A stretch of 64,000 bases of DNA from an uncultured Dorea sp. (lineage in GTDB: Bacteria > Bacillota_A > Clostridia > Lachnospirales > Lachnospiraceae): the NCBI GenBank assembly GCA_910578865.1, contig CAJTRM010000015.1, forward strand, positions 1 to 64,000. Reading direction: 5' to 3'. The notes beneath the pieces were generated by a model that saw nothing but the letters and a program-made list of their open reading frames with translations, was not told the DNA's origin and did not search any database. Positions 41,477-51,052 of the stretch are shown here, in pieces. The position numbers and the translations under genes were made by a program. Within the stretch, counting starts at the first letter, position 1. Every line of letters starts with the position of its first letter.

Positions 41477-41505
41477 ATTTTAGACTGTGAAAACGGTTCT
41501 GTCAA
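41477..41505 (-). promoter_or_regulatory. Promoter of rpsT
   Basis: Minus strand: perfect TTGACA (41505-41500), a 17-base spacer, TAAAAT (41482-41477). Transcription would start near 41470 and continue through the leader hairpin. Confidence 0.8.
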
Positions 41506-41611
41506 TACATATTTCCCAAAATATTGCAAAAACTAGTACAACAAATAATAATATTCGCTGTACTGGCAATGATATGAGATAAAACTACGATTAAAGTGAG
41601 GGTATTGGCAG

Positions 41612-42589
41612 ATGATCGAGAAATATAGCATAAGAACGGATCTGGCTCTGGAGCAAAAAGAACGATTCGAGTCAGATAATGTAGAAGTACAGGGTGTTGT
41701 GCTGGAAGAGGATTATGATGAGGAGCAGGAGATCAAAATTACGACAGTAAAGATTGAGACTGAGAATGGCGCAAAGACAATGGGCAAGCCGGTGGGGACA
41801 TATATTACCATGGAAGCGTCCAACATGGCTGTGCCGGATGAGGATTATCACAGGGAGATATCGAAAAAATTAAAAGAGTTCCTGGCAAAGTTCGTAAAAG
41901 CGGATAAGGAGGAATACTCCGTCCTCGTAGTCGGGCTCGGGAACCGTAAAGTTACTCCGGATGCGCTGGGACCGTACGTGGTGGATAATTTAAATATTAC
42001 CAGGCATATCGTCAAGGAGTACGGAAAGTACGCCATGGGTGAGGAGGAGATCCATCTGGTGAGCGCTATCGTCCCGGGAGTTATGGGACAGACGGGCATG
42101 GAGACGGTAGAGATCATCCGGGGGGTTGTCCGGGAGACCAGGCCGGACATGATCATTGCCATTGATGCGCTGGCAGCCAGAAGCTCCAGGAGACTGAACC
42201 GGACCATACAGATTGCAGACACGGGGATCAACCCGGGTTCCGGGGTTGGGAACCATCGAAATGCCATCACTAAGGAGACGGTGGGTGTTCCGGTGATTGC
42301 CATCGGCATTCCCACCGTGGTGGACGCGGCGACCATCGTCAATGATACGATGGAAAATCTGATCGCGGCGCTTGAGTCGTCAGAGACGCTAAGGGGTGTC
42401 GGTGTGGTGATGCAGGGCTATAACGCGGCAGAAAAATACGAATTGGTAAAGGAACTGATCTCTCCGCACCTGAACGGACTGTTTGTGACGCCAAAGGATA
42501 TTGACGAGACGGTAAAACGGATCAGCTATACCATATCAGAAGCATTGAATCTCTTATTTGCAGAGGGACATGCACATATTCAGGAGTAA
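41612..42589 (+). CDS. gpr: GPR endopeptidase (germination protease)
   Basis: A 325-aa aspartic-type protease that degrades the small acid-soluble DNA-binding proteins of spores at germination. Recognisable regions are the N-terminal RTDLALEQ propeptide site (near 7-14), VLVVGLGNRKVTPDALGP near 105 and AIDALAARSSRRLNRTIQIA near 190. In Bacillus it is made in the forespore as an inactive zymogen. It shows the organism can sporulate. GAGGG precedes the ATG. Confidence 0.93.
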   Translation: MIEKYSIRTDLALEQKERFESDNVEVQGVVLEEDYDEEQEIKITTVKIETENGAKTMGKPVGTYITMEASNMAVPDEDYHREISKKLKEFLAKFVKADKEEYSVLVVGLGNRKVTPDALGPYVVDNLNITRHIVKEYGKYAMGEEEIHLVSAIVPGVMGQTGMETVEIIRGVVRETRPDMIIAIDALAARSSRRLNRTIQIADTGINPGSGVGNHRNAITKETVGVPVIAIGIPTVVDAATIVNDTMENLIAALESSETLRGVGVVMQGYNAAEKYELVKELISPHLNGLFVTPKDIDETVKRISYTISEALNLLFAEGHAHIQE

Positions 42590-42700
42590 TTCATCATATA
42601 GTATAAGGCGGTAACCATAAGCCCGGATCATGCAGCAGTCTGCCGGGCCTATGGAGGAAAGCCGCGGGCCGCAGCTTTCAGACGGAAGACCGGTCAGCCA

Positions 42701-43921
42701 ATGGGCAAAAACAGACAGGGTGGAGTGGATGAATTGAAGCAGACAAGAAGAATAAGCCAGATGTTGATTATCATTACTTTATGCGTTTTAATCCTGTATC
42801 TGGGGTTTTACATAAGTGATTTCCATATTAAAGAGGCACCGTTTCAGCAGACGCAGATGAGCAGCTTTCTGATGAACCGGGCAGAGAAGGTCTGCCTGGC
42901 GGGATTTGTCTACCGCGCAGATGACAGTGCATCCTCTTTCAGTCATTGGGTGGCCGAGACTGCCATGGAGCTCATTCCCCTCGGCACTTTTGTGGAGGAG
43001 CAGGTGCCGGTGGATACGGAGATTGAAGACCGGGAAACCTATGAGATGATCCTGGCCAAACAGGCAAATGATGAAAATGCAGTAGATGAAAACGGCAACC
43101 TGATCGGAGAGGAGCCAGAGACAAAGCCGGTTCAGGCAACGCCTGCGGCTATTGATACATCACTGGAAAAATTAAAGGATTTTGAATATCTGACCAGCCA
43201 CTTTTATACCGTAGACAGCAGTACTTCCATTGACGCCGGGCAGCTGGATGCCGAAAAGCTTTTAAATAAAGATATGAAGCTTGATACCAGTAAGGAAGGT
43301 CCGAAGGTTCTGATCTACCATACACACTCCCAGGAGGCATTTCAGGATTCCAGAGAAGGGGAGACCGGCGACACCATCATGGGGATGGGGGCCTATCTGA
43401 CAAAGCTGCTAAACGAAACCTACGGGATCAAAACCATACACCACGAAGGAGTCTATGACCTTATTGACGGGAAATCAGACCGCAGCAAGGCATATCAGCT
43501 TGCAGAGCCCCAGATTCAGAAAATCCTAAAAGAAAACCCCAGCATTGAGGTGGTCATAGACCTCCACAGAGACGGGGTGGCAAATACCACGCATCTGGTG
43601 ACGGATATCAATGGAAAGCCTACGGCTCAGATCATGTTTTTCAACGGGCTCAGCCGGACGAAGGCCAACGGAAATATTGCTTATCTGAGCAATCCCTACA
43701 TAGAAGACAATCTCGCATTTTCCCTGCAGATGCAGATTGCAGCGTCCAAAGCCTGGCCGGGATTTACCAGGCACATTTACCTGAAGAGCTACCGGTACAA
43801 TATGCACCTGATGCCGAAGACGCTTTTGATTGAGGCAGGCGCCCAGACGAATACGGTGGAAGAAATGAAAAATGCCATGGTACTCCTCGCAAGCACACTA
43901 GATAGTGTACTGATGCCATAA
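42701..43921 (+). CDS. spoIIP: Stage II sporulation protein P
   Basis: A 406-aa cell-wall amidase/endopeptidase needed for engulfment, in complex with SpoIID and SpoIIM. N-terminal membrane anchor (MLIIITLCVLILYLGFYIS), a variable linker, then the SpoIIP domain with YHTHSQEAF near 206 and IDLHRDG near 290, containing the zinc-ligand His residues. It is on the usual gpr-spoIIP pair. A 111-base gap to gpr holds only a short GCCCGG/CCGGGC hairpin. Confidence 0.92.
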   Translation: MGKNRQGGVDELKQTRRISQMLIIITLCVLILYLGFYISDFHIKEAPFQQTQMSSFLMNRAEKVCLAGFVYRADDSASSFSHWVAETAMELIPLGTFVEEQVPVDTEIEDRETYEMILAKQANDENAVDENGNLIGEEPETKPVQATPAAIDTSLEKLKDFEYLTSHFYTVDSSTSIDAGQLDAEKLLNKDMKLDTSKEGPKVLIYHTHSQEAFQDSREGETGDTIMGMGAYLTKLLNETYGIKTIHHEGVYDLIDGKSDRSKAYQLAEPQIQKILKENPSIEVVIDLHRDGVANTTHLVTDINGKPTAQIMFFNGLSRTKANGNIAYLSNPYIEDNLAFSLQMQIAASKAWPGFTRHIYLKSYRYNMHLMPKTLLIEAGAQTNTVEEMKNAMVLLASTLDSVLMP

Positions 43922-43997
43922 AATGTGTTTGAACTGTACTAGATTTTGTGCTAATATAGACGCAGTATGGAAAAGTATGCGAAAGGATATAGCAGGA

Positions 43998-45920
43998 ATG
44001 GCAAAGAATAATACATATGATGCTGAGAGTATTACAGTATTAGAAGGATTAGAGGCGGTCAGGAAAAGGCCGGGAATGTATATCGGAAGTGTCTCCACAA
44101 AGGGGCTCAATCACCTGATTTATGAGATCGTGGATAATGCGGTGGATGAGCATCTGGCCGGGTGCTGCAGCGAGATCCGGGTCGTGCTGGAAAAAGACGG
44201 CTCTGCTACAGTATCAGACAATGGGCGCGGCGTTCCGGTAGGTATGCATGCAAAGGGAGTGCCGGCGGAGCGTCTGGTGTATACCACCCTCCATGCCGGC
44301 GGGAAATTTGATGATTCTGCCTATAAGACCAGCGGAGGGCTTCACGGTGTGGGTTCTTCCGTTGTAAATGCACTTTCCGTCTATATGGATGTGGAAGTAA
44401 GCCGTGACGGTTATATCCATCATGACAGGTACGAGAGAGGGGTGCCGGTGGTAGAACTGGTAGACGGTCTGCTTCCGGTGCTTGGGAAGACAAGGAAGAC
44501 GGGGACGAAGGTGAATTTTCTCCCGGATGATACGATCTTTGAAAAAACAAGGTTTAAGGCAGACGAGGTGAAAAGTCGTATGCATGAGACGGCGTATCTG
44601 AATCCGGCGCTGACCATTACGTTTGAAGATCTCAGGGGAGATAAGAAAGAGAGGATCGTTTACCATGAACCCGACGGGATCCTTGGGTTTATCAAGGATC
44701 TTAATTCCAAAAAGGAGGCTGTCCAGGAGCCGGTCTATTTTAAAGGAGATTCCGAGGGGATTGAGGTGGAGGTGGCGTTTCAGTATGTAAACGAGTTCCA
44801 TGAAAATGTCCTCGGCTTCTGCAACAATATCTACAATGGTGAGGGCGGAACTCATCTTACCGGGTTTAAGACAACCTTTACTACTGTGATCAATCAGTAT
44901 GCAAGAGAACTTGGAATCTTAAAGGATAAGGATGCGAATTTTACAGGAGCGGACGTAAGGAACGGTATGACGGCCATCATCTCCATCAAACATCCGGATC
45001 CCCGTTTTGAAGGGCAGACCAAGACGAAACTTGACAATCCGGATGCGGCGAAAGCTGCCAGCAAGGTGACCGGTGAGGAGATCGTCCGCTATTTTGACCG
45101 GAATCTGGAAAATTTGAAAAAGGTGATCGGCTGTGCGGAAAAAGCGGCGAAGATCCGGAAGACAGAAGAAAAGGCTAAGACAAACCTCCTGACGAAGCAG
45201 AAATATTCTTTTGACAGCAACGGAAAGCTGGCAAACTGTGAGAGCAGGGACGCCTCCCGGTGCGAGATCTTCATTGTGGAGGGAGATTCTGCCGGGGGCT
45301 CAGCGAAGACGGCCAGAGACCGGATGTACCAGGCCATCCTTCCCATTCGAGGCAAGATTCTGAATGTGGAGAAGGCAAGTATTGACAAAGTGCTTGCCAA
45401 CGCGGAGATCAAAACGATGATCAATGCATTTGGCTGTGGGTTTTCCGAGGGTTACGGCAACGATTTTGATATTACGAAACTGCGCTACGACAAGATTATT
45501 ATTATGGCGGACGCGGATGTGGACGGAGCACATATTTCCACACTGCTTCTGACCTTGTTCTACCGCTTTATGCCGGAACTGATCTACGAGGGACATGTGT
45601 ATATTGCCATGCCGCCCCTTTATAAGGCAATGCCGAAAAAGGGAGAGGAAGAATACCTCTATGACGACAAGGCGCTGGAGCGGTACCGGAAGAGACAGGA
45701 GGGGCCGTTTACGCTCCAGAGGTACAAAGGGCTTGGGGAGATGGATGCCGGGCAGCTGTGGGAGACCACTTTAAATCCTGAGACAAGGCTGTTGAAGCTG
45801 GTAGAGATTGAGGATGCGAGGATGGCTTCTTCCGTTACGGAGATGCTGATGGGCACAGAGGTTCCGCCGAGAAGGACATTTATCTATGAGAACGCCGCAG
45901 ACGCGGAGTTAGATGTATAA
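43998..45920 (+). CDS. parE: Type IIA topoisomerase subunit B (ParE/GyrB)
   Basis: A 640-aa ATPase subunit. GHKL ATP site: EIVDNAVDEHLAG near 42, DNGRGVPVGMH near 73 and GGLHGVGSSVVNALS near 116. The TOPRIM domain has EGDSAGGSAKTARDR near 427 and DADVDGAHIS near 508. The start at 43998 was chosen from the conserved start of the family; 25 further in-frame residues upstream are unlikely. It forms the enzyme with the next gene. Gyrase and topo IV are hard to separate from this subunit alone; the partner suggests ParE. Confidence 0.85.
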   Translation: MAKNNTYDAESITVLEGLEAVRKRPGMYIGSVSTKGLNHLIYEIVDNAVDEHLAGCCSEIRVVLEKDGSATVSDNGRGVPVGMHAKGVPAERLVYTTLHAGGKFDDSAYKTSGGLHGVGSSVVNALSVYMDVEVSRDGYIHHDRYERGVPVVELVDGLLPVLGKTRKTGTKVNFLPDDTIFEKTRFKADEVKSRMHETAYLNPALTITFEDLRGDKKERIVYHEPDGILGFIKDLNSKKEAVQEPVYFKGDSEGIEVEVAFQYVNEFHENVLGFCNNIYNGEGGTHLTGFKTTFTTVINQYARELGILKDKDANFTGADVRNGMTAIISIKHPDPRFEGQTKTKLDNPDAAKAASKVTGEEIVRYFDRNLENLKKVIGCAEKAAKIRKTEEKAKTNLLTKQKYSFDSNGKLANCESRDASRCEIFIVEGDSAGGSAKTARDRMYQAILPIRGKILNVEKASIDKVLANAEIKTMINAFGCGFSEGYGNDFDITKLRYDKIIIMADADVDGAHISTLLLTLFYRFMPELIYEGHVYIAMPPLYKAMPKKGEEEYLYDDKALERYRKRQEGPFTLQRYKGLGEMDAGQLWETTLNPETRLLKLVEIEDARMASSVTEMLMGTEVPPRRTFIYENAADAELDV

Positions 45921-45936
45921 AAGGGAGAAAGAGAAG

Positions 45937-48177
45937 ATGCAGGATTCACAGATCATTCGGACCGAGTATTCGGAAGTGATGAAAAAATCATATATTGATT
46001 ATGCCATGAGCGTAATTATCGCCAGAGCCCTGCCGGATGTGCGCGACGGGCTGAAGCCTGTGCAGAGGAGGACCCTCTACGATATGCATGAGCTTGGGAT
46101 CCGCTATGACAGGCCGTACCGCAAATGTGCCCGTATCGTGGGGGATACGATGGGTAAATACCATCCTCACGGGGACAGTTCTATCTATGAGGCGCTGGTG
46201 GTGATGGCTCAGGAATTTAAAAAGGGGATGACTCTGGTGGACGGCCACGGGAATTTTGGCTCCATCGAAGGGGACGGGGCAGCGGCTATGCGTTACACGG
46301 AGGCCAGGCTTGCCCGGGTGACCCAGGAGGCATACCTGTCAGACCTTGACAAAGATGTCATTAATTTTGTGCCGAATTTTGACGAGACGGAAAAAGAGCC
46401 GGAGGTACTGCCGGTGCGACTCCCCAATCTTCTCGTAAATGGTGCGGAAGGTATCGCCGTAGGTATGGCAACCAGCATTCCCACTCACAACCTGGGGGAA
46501 GTGGTCGATGCGGTCAAGGCCTATATGAAGAACGATGAGATCAGTACGAGAGGGCTGATGCGCTATATCAAAGGGCCGGATTTCCCTACCGGCGGCATTG
46601 TTGTGAATAAGGATGACCTGGTAAATATTTATGAGACCGGTACCGGCAAGATCAAGATCCGCGGGAAGGTGGAAGTGGAAGAGATGAAGGGCGGGAAGAA
46701 ACGCCTGGTCATCTCCGAGATTCCGTATACCATGATCGGTGCGGGAATCGGTAAGTTCTTAAATGATGTGTGCGCGCTGGTGGAGAGTAAGAAAACCAGT
46801 GATATCGTTGATATTTCCAACCAGTCGTCCAAGGAAGGGATCCGCATTGTCATCGAGCTGAAGAAGGGTACGGATGTGGAAAACCTGACCAATATGCTTT
46901 ACAAAAAGACCCGTCTTGAGGATACTTTCGGCGTCAATATGCTGGCAGTTGCGGACGGAAGGCCGGAGACGATGGGGCTTAAGAGAATCATTGAGTATCA
47001 TGTGGATTTTCAGTTTGAACTTGCAACGAGAAAGTATAAAAACCTTTTGGCAAAAGAGAAGGATAAAAAGGAGATTCAGGAAGGTCTTATTAAGGCCTGC
47101 GACGTCATTGACCTGATCATTGAGATCCTGCGGGGGAGCCAGTCGGTGAAGGATGCCAGGGAATGTCTGACGAAAGGGATTACGGAAAACATTAAATTTA
47201 AATCCGGCATCTCCAAAAAGATGGCCGCCATGCTGCGCTTTACGGAGCGGCAGGCCAATGCCATCCTGGAAATGCGTCTGTACAAGCTGATCGGCTTGGA
47301 GATTGAAGCTCTGATGAAGGAGCATGAGGCAACTCTTGCCAATATTGCAAAATACGAAGACATTCTCAGCAACTACGACTCTATGGCAGATGTGATCATT
47401 CAGGAGCTGGATCATTTTAAGAAAGAGTTTGCAAGGGCGCGTCGGACGGCTGTGGAGAACGCGGAAGAAGCCGTTTATGAAGAAAAGAAGATAGAGGAAC
47501 AGGAAGTGGTGTTCCTGATGGACCGGTTCGGCTATGCCAAGACCGTGGATCTGCCTACCTATGAAAGAAATAAAGAGGCAGCGGATACAGAGAATAAATA
47601 CATTTTAAGCTGCCTGAATACCGGCAGGCTGTGCGTATTTACCAATGACGGGAAGATGCATCAGATCAAGGTGCCGGATCTTCCTTTTGGGAAGTTCCGC
47701 GATAAGGGGCTTCCCATTGACAATATAAGCAATTATGACAGCTCCAAAGAGGAAATCGTCTATATCTGCGACAGTGAACAGATGCGCTGTGCAAGGCTTC
47801 TGTTTGCCACCAGGCAGGGAATGGTCAAAAAGGTGGAAGGGCAGGAGTTCCAGGTGGCAAAGCGCACCATCGCGGCCACGAAGCTTCAGGCTGAGGATCA
47901 GGTGGTGAGCGTCCAGGTAATCGCGGACAACCATCAGGTGGCGCTTCAGACCCGAGGCGGATATTTTCTAAGATTTCCGGCGGAGGAAATTCCTGAGAAG
48001 AAAAAGGGAGCGGTAGGCGTCCGCGGGATCAAGCTTAAGAAAAACGACGAGCTTGAGAACGTGTATCTGTTTGAGGAGGGGACGGAGCTTAAGGCTGTGA
48101 ACGGCGAGAAGGAGATCTTGCTGAACCGGCTGAAGGCGGCGAAGCGCGACGGAACAGGAACTAAAGTAAGAGGTTAA
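45937..48177 (+). CDS. parC: Type IIA topoisomerase subunit A (ParC/GyrA)
   Basis: A 746-aa DNA-cleaving subunit: winged-helix region with GDTMGKYHPHGDSSIYEAL near 70, catalytic Tyr in AAMRYTEARL near 118, a long coiled arm, and a C-terminal beta-pinwheel (about 490-746). The gyrase-specific QRRGGKG box is not seen in the pinwheel, which favours topo IV over gyrase. ATG at 45937, nine bases after AGGGAG, 16 bases past the ParE stop. Confidence 0.85.
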   Translation: MQDSQIIRTEYSEVMKKSYIDYAMSVIIARALPDVRDGLKPVQRRTLYDMHELGIRYDRPYRKCARIVGDTMGKYHPHGDSSIYEALVVMAQEFKKGMTLVDGHGNFGSIEGDGAAAMRYTEARLARVTQEAYLSDLDKDVINFVPNFDETEKEPEVLPVRLPNLLVNGAEGIAVGMATSIPTHNLGEVVDAVKAYMKNDEISTRGLMRYIKGPDFPTGGIVVNKDDLVNIYETGTGKIKIRGKVEVEEMKGGKKRLVISEIPYTMIGAGIGKFLNDVCALVESKKTSDIVDISNQSSKEGIRIVIELKKGTDVENLTNMLYKKTRLEDTFGVNMLAVADGRPETMGLKRIIEYHVDFQFELATRKYKNLLAKEKDKKEIQEGLIKACDVIDLIIEILRGSQSVKDARECLTKGITENIKFKSGISKKMAAMLRFTERQANAILEMRLYKLIGLEIEALMKEHEATLANIAKYEDILSNYDSMADVIIQELDHFKKEFARARRTAVENAEEAVYEEKKIEEQEVVFLMDRFGYAKTVDLPTYERNKEAADTENKYILSCLNTGRLCVFTNDGKMHQIKVPDLPFGKFRDKGLPIDNISNYDSSKEEIVYICDSEQMRCARLLFATRQGMVKKVEGQEFQVAKRTIAATKLQAEDQVVSVQVIADNHQVALQTRGGYFLRFPAEEIPEKKKGAVGVRGIKLKKNDELENVYLFEEGTELKAVNGEKEILLNRLKAAKRDGTGTKVRG

Positions 48178-48180
48178 CGG

Positions 48181-48855
48181 ATGAAACTTTTGTATGCGGA
48201 GGATGAGATCAGTATGTCAGAAGCCGTGGCGGATATTCTGACGTATCATAATTATATTGTAGATGCCGTGTATGACGGGGCTGAGGCGCTGGATTATGCA
48301 CAGTCAGAGCAGTATGACGGAATAATCCTGGATATAATGATGCCCGGCCTTAGCGGCCTTGAGGTCCTTAAAAGACTTCGGAGTGAAGGGTGCAGGACTC
48401 CGGTTCTTCTGCTTACGGCGAAAGCAGAGATTGAGGATCAGATCCGGGGACTTGATCTTGGGGCGGATGACTATCTCCCGAAACCGTTTTCCATGGATCT
48501 TCTGCTTGCCCGTGTGCGTGCAATGCTTCGGCGCAGGGAAGAATTTACCCCCGACATTTTAAAGTGCGGCAATCTTTCCCTGAATCGGCAGAACTATGAA
48601 TTGTCGGTCGAAGAAAAGTCCGCAGTCCTTACAAAGCTTGAATATCTGCTAATGGAGCTTTTAATGCTGAATAAAGGGATCTATCTTTCTACAGAGGATC
48701 TTCTTGTGAAGGTATGGGGATACGATACTGAGGCGGAGCAGGGGACAGTGTGGGTGTATATCTCTTATCTGCGGAAACGGCTCCAGGCATTGGACGCTGA
48801 TGTTGTGATTTCTGTGAAACGGAATGTGGGGTACACATTGGAGGTAGAAGCATGA
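48181..48855 (+). CDS. OmpR-family response regulator
   Basis: A 224-aa regulator: receiver domain with LYAEDE at the start and phospho-acceptor Asp in GIILDIMMPGLSG (near 51), followed by a winged-helix DNA-binding domain (LLVKVWGYDTEAEQGTVWVY near 178). Three bases separate it from parC, so it may be partly read from that transcript. Overlaps its kinase gene by four bases (ATGA). Confidence 0.92.
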   Translation: MKLLYAEDEISMSEAVADILTYHNYIVDAVYDGAEALDYAQSEQYDGIILDIMMPGLSGLEVLKRLRSEGCRTPVLLLTAKAEIEDQIRGLDLGADDYLPKPFSMDLLLARVRAMLRRREEFTPDILKCGNLSLNRQNYELSVEEKSAVLTKLEYLLMELLMLNKGIYLSTEDLLVKVWGYDTEAEQGTVWVYISYLRKRLQALDADVVISVKRNVGYTLEVEA

Positions 48856-50123
48856 TCAGGGTACTCCGTAAAAAATTCGTTATTACGGCAATGACTGCCA
48901 TTACGGTGTTGATTTTGTTTATGCTTGGCACTATCAATGCCGCTAATATTGTGATGGTGCGCAAAGAGATTGACAGGACGCTCCACATGATCTCCGAGAA
49001 TGAGGAAGCTTCCGGAGATCCGGCGCGTGTGCCGGCAGCAGAGCCTGTGCGCCCGCGGCTGCCTGTGGATATACCGAAGAACGACTATGATACATGGATG
49101 TCCTCTAATTTTTTTGTCGTTCGCTTTGACGGGGGCGGCAATATTGTTTCTAAGGATACCAGCCGCACTTCAGCGGTGACAGAGGAGGAGGCTGAGGAGC
49201 TTGCCGTGGAGGTATATCACAGCGGAAACCTGGCAGGAAAGAGTGGAAAATTTCATTATCTGATGCGGGAGGTCCGCGGGGGAGGCGGAACATCCATTGT
49301 CTTCCTGGATAGCTCGGGAGAGCGGTTTTCCTATTTTCGGGTACTGTTTTTGTCTGTTGCTGCGGGGCTTGCCTGCTGGGGGATTATGCTTGTATTTGTG
49401 ATGCTGCTGTCCCGCAAAGCCATCCGGCCTGTGGCGGAAAATATCGAAAGACAGCAGCAATTTGTGACCAATGCAGGGCACGAAATTAAAACCCCCCTTG
49501 CCATCATCCGGTCTAACACCGAGGCCATGGAGCTCTATATAGGGGAGAATAAATGGAGCAGAAATATTAAAGGCCAGGTGGAAAGGCTGAACGGATTGAT
49601 GAATAACCTTCTCATACTTGCACGTATGGAAGAACTTGGGGGAGAAGCCAGGAAAGAGACTTTTCCTCTGGATGGGATCTTTGGGCGGGTGGTCAGAGAG
49701 TTTGCCCAGCCTATGGAGGCCAGGCATATACTGGTTCAGACAGAGATACAGCCGGATATGTTCATATCTGCGGATCAGGGGCAGATCGAACGGTTGATTG
49801 TTCTTCTTCTGGATAATGCGGTAAAGTATACAGATGAAAATGGGAAAATACAGGTGAGCCTTGCCAGAGAGGCAGGCCTGGTCCAGATGCGGGTTCAAAA
49901 TAGCTGTGAGCGCCTTCCGGACGTGGCGGCGGATCAGTTGTTTGACCGGTTTTACCGTGGGGATACTGCCAGGACGCAAAAGAACGGGGGATATGGGATC
50001 GGCCTTTCGGTGGCGCGCTCTATTGTGCGGGCCAATGATGGGCGGATTCGTGCAGAATATACAGGGGAAAACAAGATCAGTTTTATTGTACATTTTAAAT
50101 CAGTACCTCCTGACGGAACATAG
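48852..50123 (+). CDS. Sensor histidine kinase
   Basis: A 423-aa kinase with two membrane segments (about 8-35 and 165-188) bracketing an extracellular sensor of about 130 residues. The dimerisation domain has AGHEIKTPLAII (His near 216), and the ATPase has an N-box LLDNAVKYTDEN and G-box GGYGIGLSVA. Partner of the preceding regulator. A terminator follows, so the VTC/CotH genes start afresh. Input signal unknown. Confidence 0.9.
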   Translation: MIRVLRKKFVITAMTAITVLILFMLGTINAANIVMVRKEIDRTLHMISENEEASGDPARVPAAEPVRPRLPVDIPKNDYDTWMSSNFFVVRFDGGGNIVSKDTSRTSAVTEEEAEELAVEVYHSGNLAGKSGKFHYLMREVRGGGGTSIVFLDSSGERFSYFRVLFLSVAAGLACWGIMLVFVMLLSRKAIRPVAENIERQQQFVTNAGHEIKTPLAIIRSNTEAMELYIGENKWSRNIKGQVERLNGLMNNLLILARMEELGGEARKETFPLDGIFGRVVREFAQPMEARHILVQTEIQPDMFISADQGQIERLIVLLLDNAVKYTDENGKIQVSLAREAGLVQMRVQNSCERLPDVAADQLFDRFYRGDTARTQKNGGYGIGLSVARSIVRANDGRIRAEYTGENKISFIVHFKSVPPDGT

Positions 50124-50168
50124 ACAAATCAAAAAATGGAGATCAAGGCAGAAAGAAGCTGCCGGAAA

Positions 50169-50215
50169 ATAGCAGGGTATGTGTCGGAAACGGACGCATA
50201 TCCTGCTATTTTTGT
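50169..50215 (+). terminator. Terminator after the two-component genes
   Basis: Seventeen-base arms (50169-50185 and 50193-50209) pair with two wobble positions around a seven-base loop and are followed by TTTTTG. Confidence 0.85.
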
Positions 50216-50229
50216 GTGGCTGCTGTTTT

Positions 50230-50261
50230 CTAAGCTTCAGTTAAGGTTAAAAGAGTATACT
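50230..50261 (+). promoter_or_regulatory. Candidate activated promoter of the VTC/CotH genes
   Basis: TATACT at 50256-50261 is a good -10 but no consensus -35 is present. Instead CTAAG (50230-50234) and TTAAG (50241-50245) lie 11 bases apart, a spacing typical of OmpR-type direct-repeat sites. The regulator coded just upstream could bind here. Confidence 0.35.
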
Positions 50262-50298
50262 GTGCAGCGGATCAAATATTAAAAAAGGAGGGAAAGCC

Positions 50299-50970
50299 AT
50301 GAATGCTCGTCATGAATGGAAGCATGAGATAAGGTTTGCAGATATCCTTGCCCTTCGTTCTGGACTAAAGGCTGTAATGTCTCCGGATCCCCATGCCGTT
50401 AACGGAAGGTATGAAGTGAGGAGCCTGTATTTTGACAGCCCTGCGGACCAGGCGTTTTTAGACAAGGTAAATGGCGTAGACAGACGGGAAAAATTCCGCA
50501 TCCGTTATTATAACGGAGATCCTTCGTTTGTTGTGCTGGAGAAGAAGAGCAAAAGAAACGGGCTGTGCACGAAGGTGCAGGAACGGATGTTTCTGGGCGA
50601 GGCCCGGGCCGCTTCGGACGGCAATCTGGAGAAACTGGCAGGCTGCAGCAGGGAGCTTATGCAGGAATTATATTGTAAGATGTGCTGCCAGGGGCTTCGG
50701 CCAAAAACCATCGTAGATTACACAAGAGAACCATTCATCTATGAACCCGGAAATGTCAGGGTTACGCTGGATTATCATATCCGCACCGGAATCCATTGCA
50801 TTGATTTTCTGGATCCGGACTGTATGATGGTTCCGGTCCGCGATGCACCGATGATCCTTGAGGTAAAGTGGGATGCGTTTCTGCCGTCGGTGATCCGGGA
50901 TATTATTCAGATTCCGGGTACACATTCAGCGGCATTTTCTAAATATGCTGCCTGCAGGATCTACGGGTGA
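50299..50970 (+). CDS. VTC-domain protein (polyphosphate-polymerase-like)
   Basis: A 223-aa protein of the VTC domain family, a tunnel fold related to the yeast polyphosphate polymerase Vtc4. Charged residues lining the tunnel are visible: RHEWKHEI (4-11), VRSLYFDS near 40, KFRIRYYNG near 65, VLEKKSKRNG near 79, and ILEVKWDAFLP near 187. Bacterial members often sit beside DUF4956 and CotH genes as here. Polyphosphate synthesis is plausible but untested for this subgroup. AAGGAGGG ribosome site. Confidence 0.85.
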   Translation: MNARHEWKHEIRFADILALRSGLKAVMSPDPHAVNGRYEVRSLYFDSPADQAFLDKVNGVDRREKFRIRYYNGDPSFVVLEKKSKRNGLCTKVQERMFLGEARAASDGNLEKLAGCSRELMQELYCKMCCQGLRPKTIVDYTREPFIYEPGNVRVTLDYHIRTGIHCIDFLDPDCMMVPVRDAPMILEVKWDAFLPSVIRDIIQIPGTHSAAFSKYAACRIYG

Positions 50971-51052
50971 CACACTTTGTTAAAATACAGGGAAAAGATT
51001 TGTGGCAGATTAGGACAATATTTCACATGAAGAATAGGAGAGTGACAGGAGT

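Noticed and set aside
45937..48177. Calling the subunit GyrA
   Set aside because: No QRRGGKG-type GyrA box was found in the C-terminal domain, so ParC is favoured; a phylogeny could still change this.
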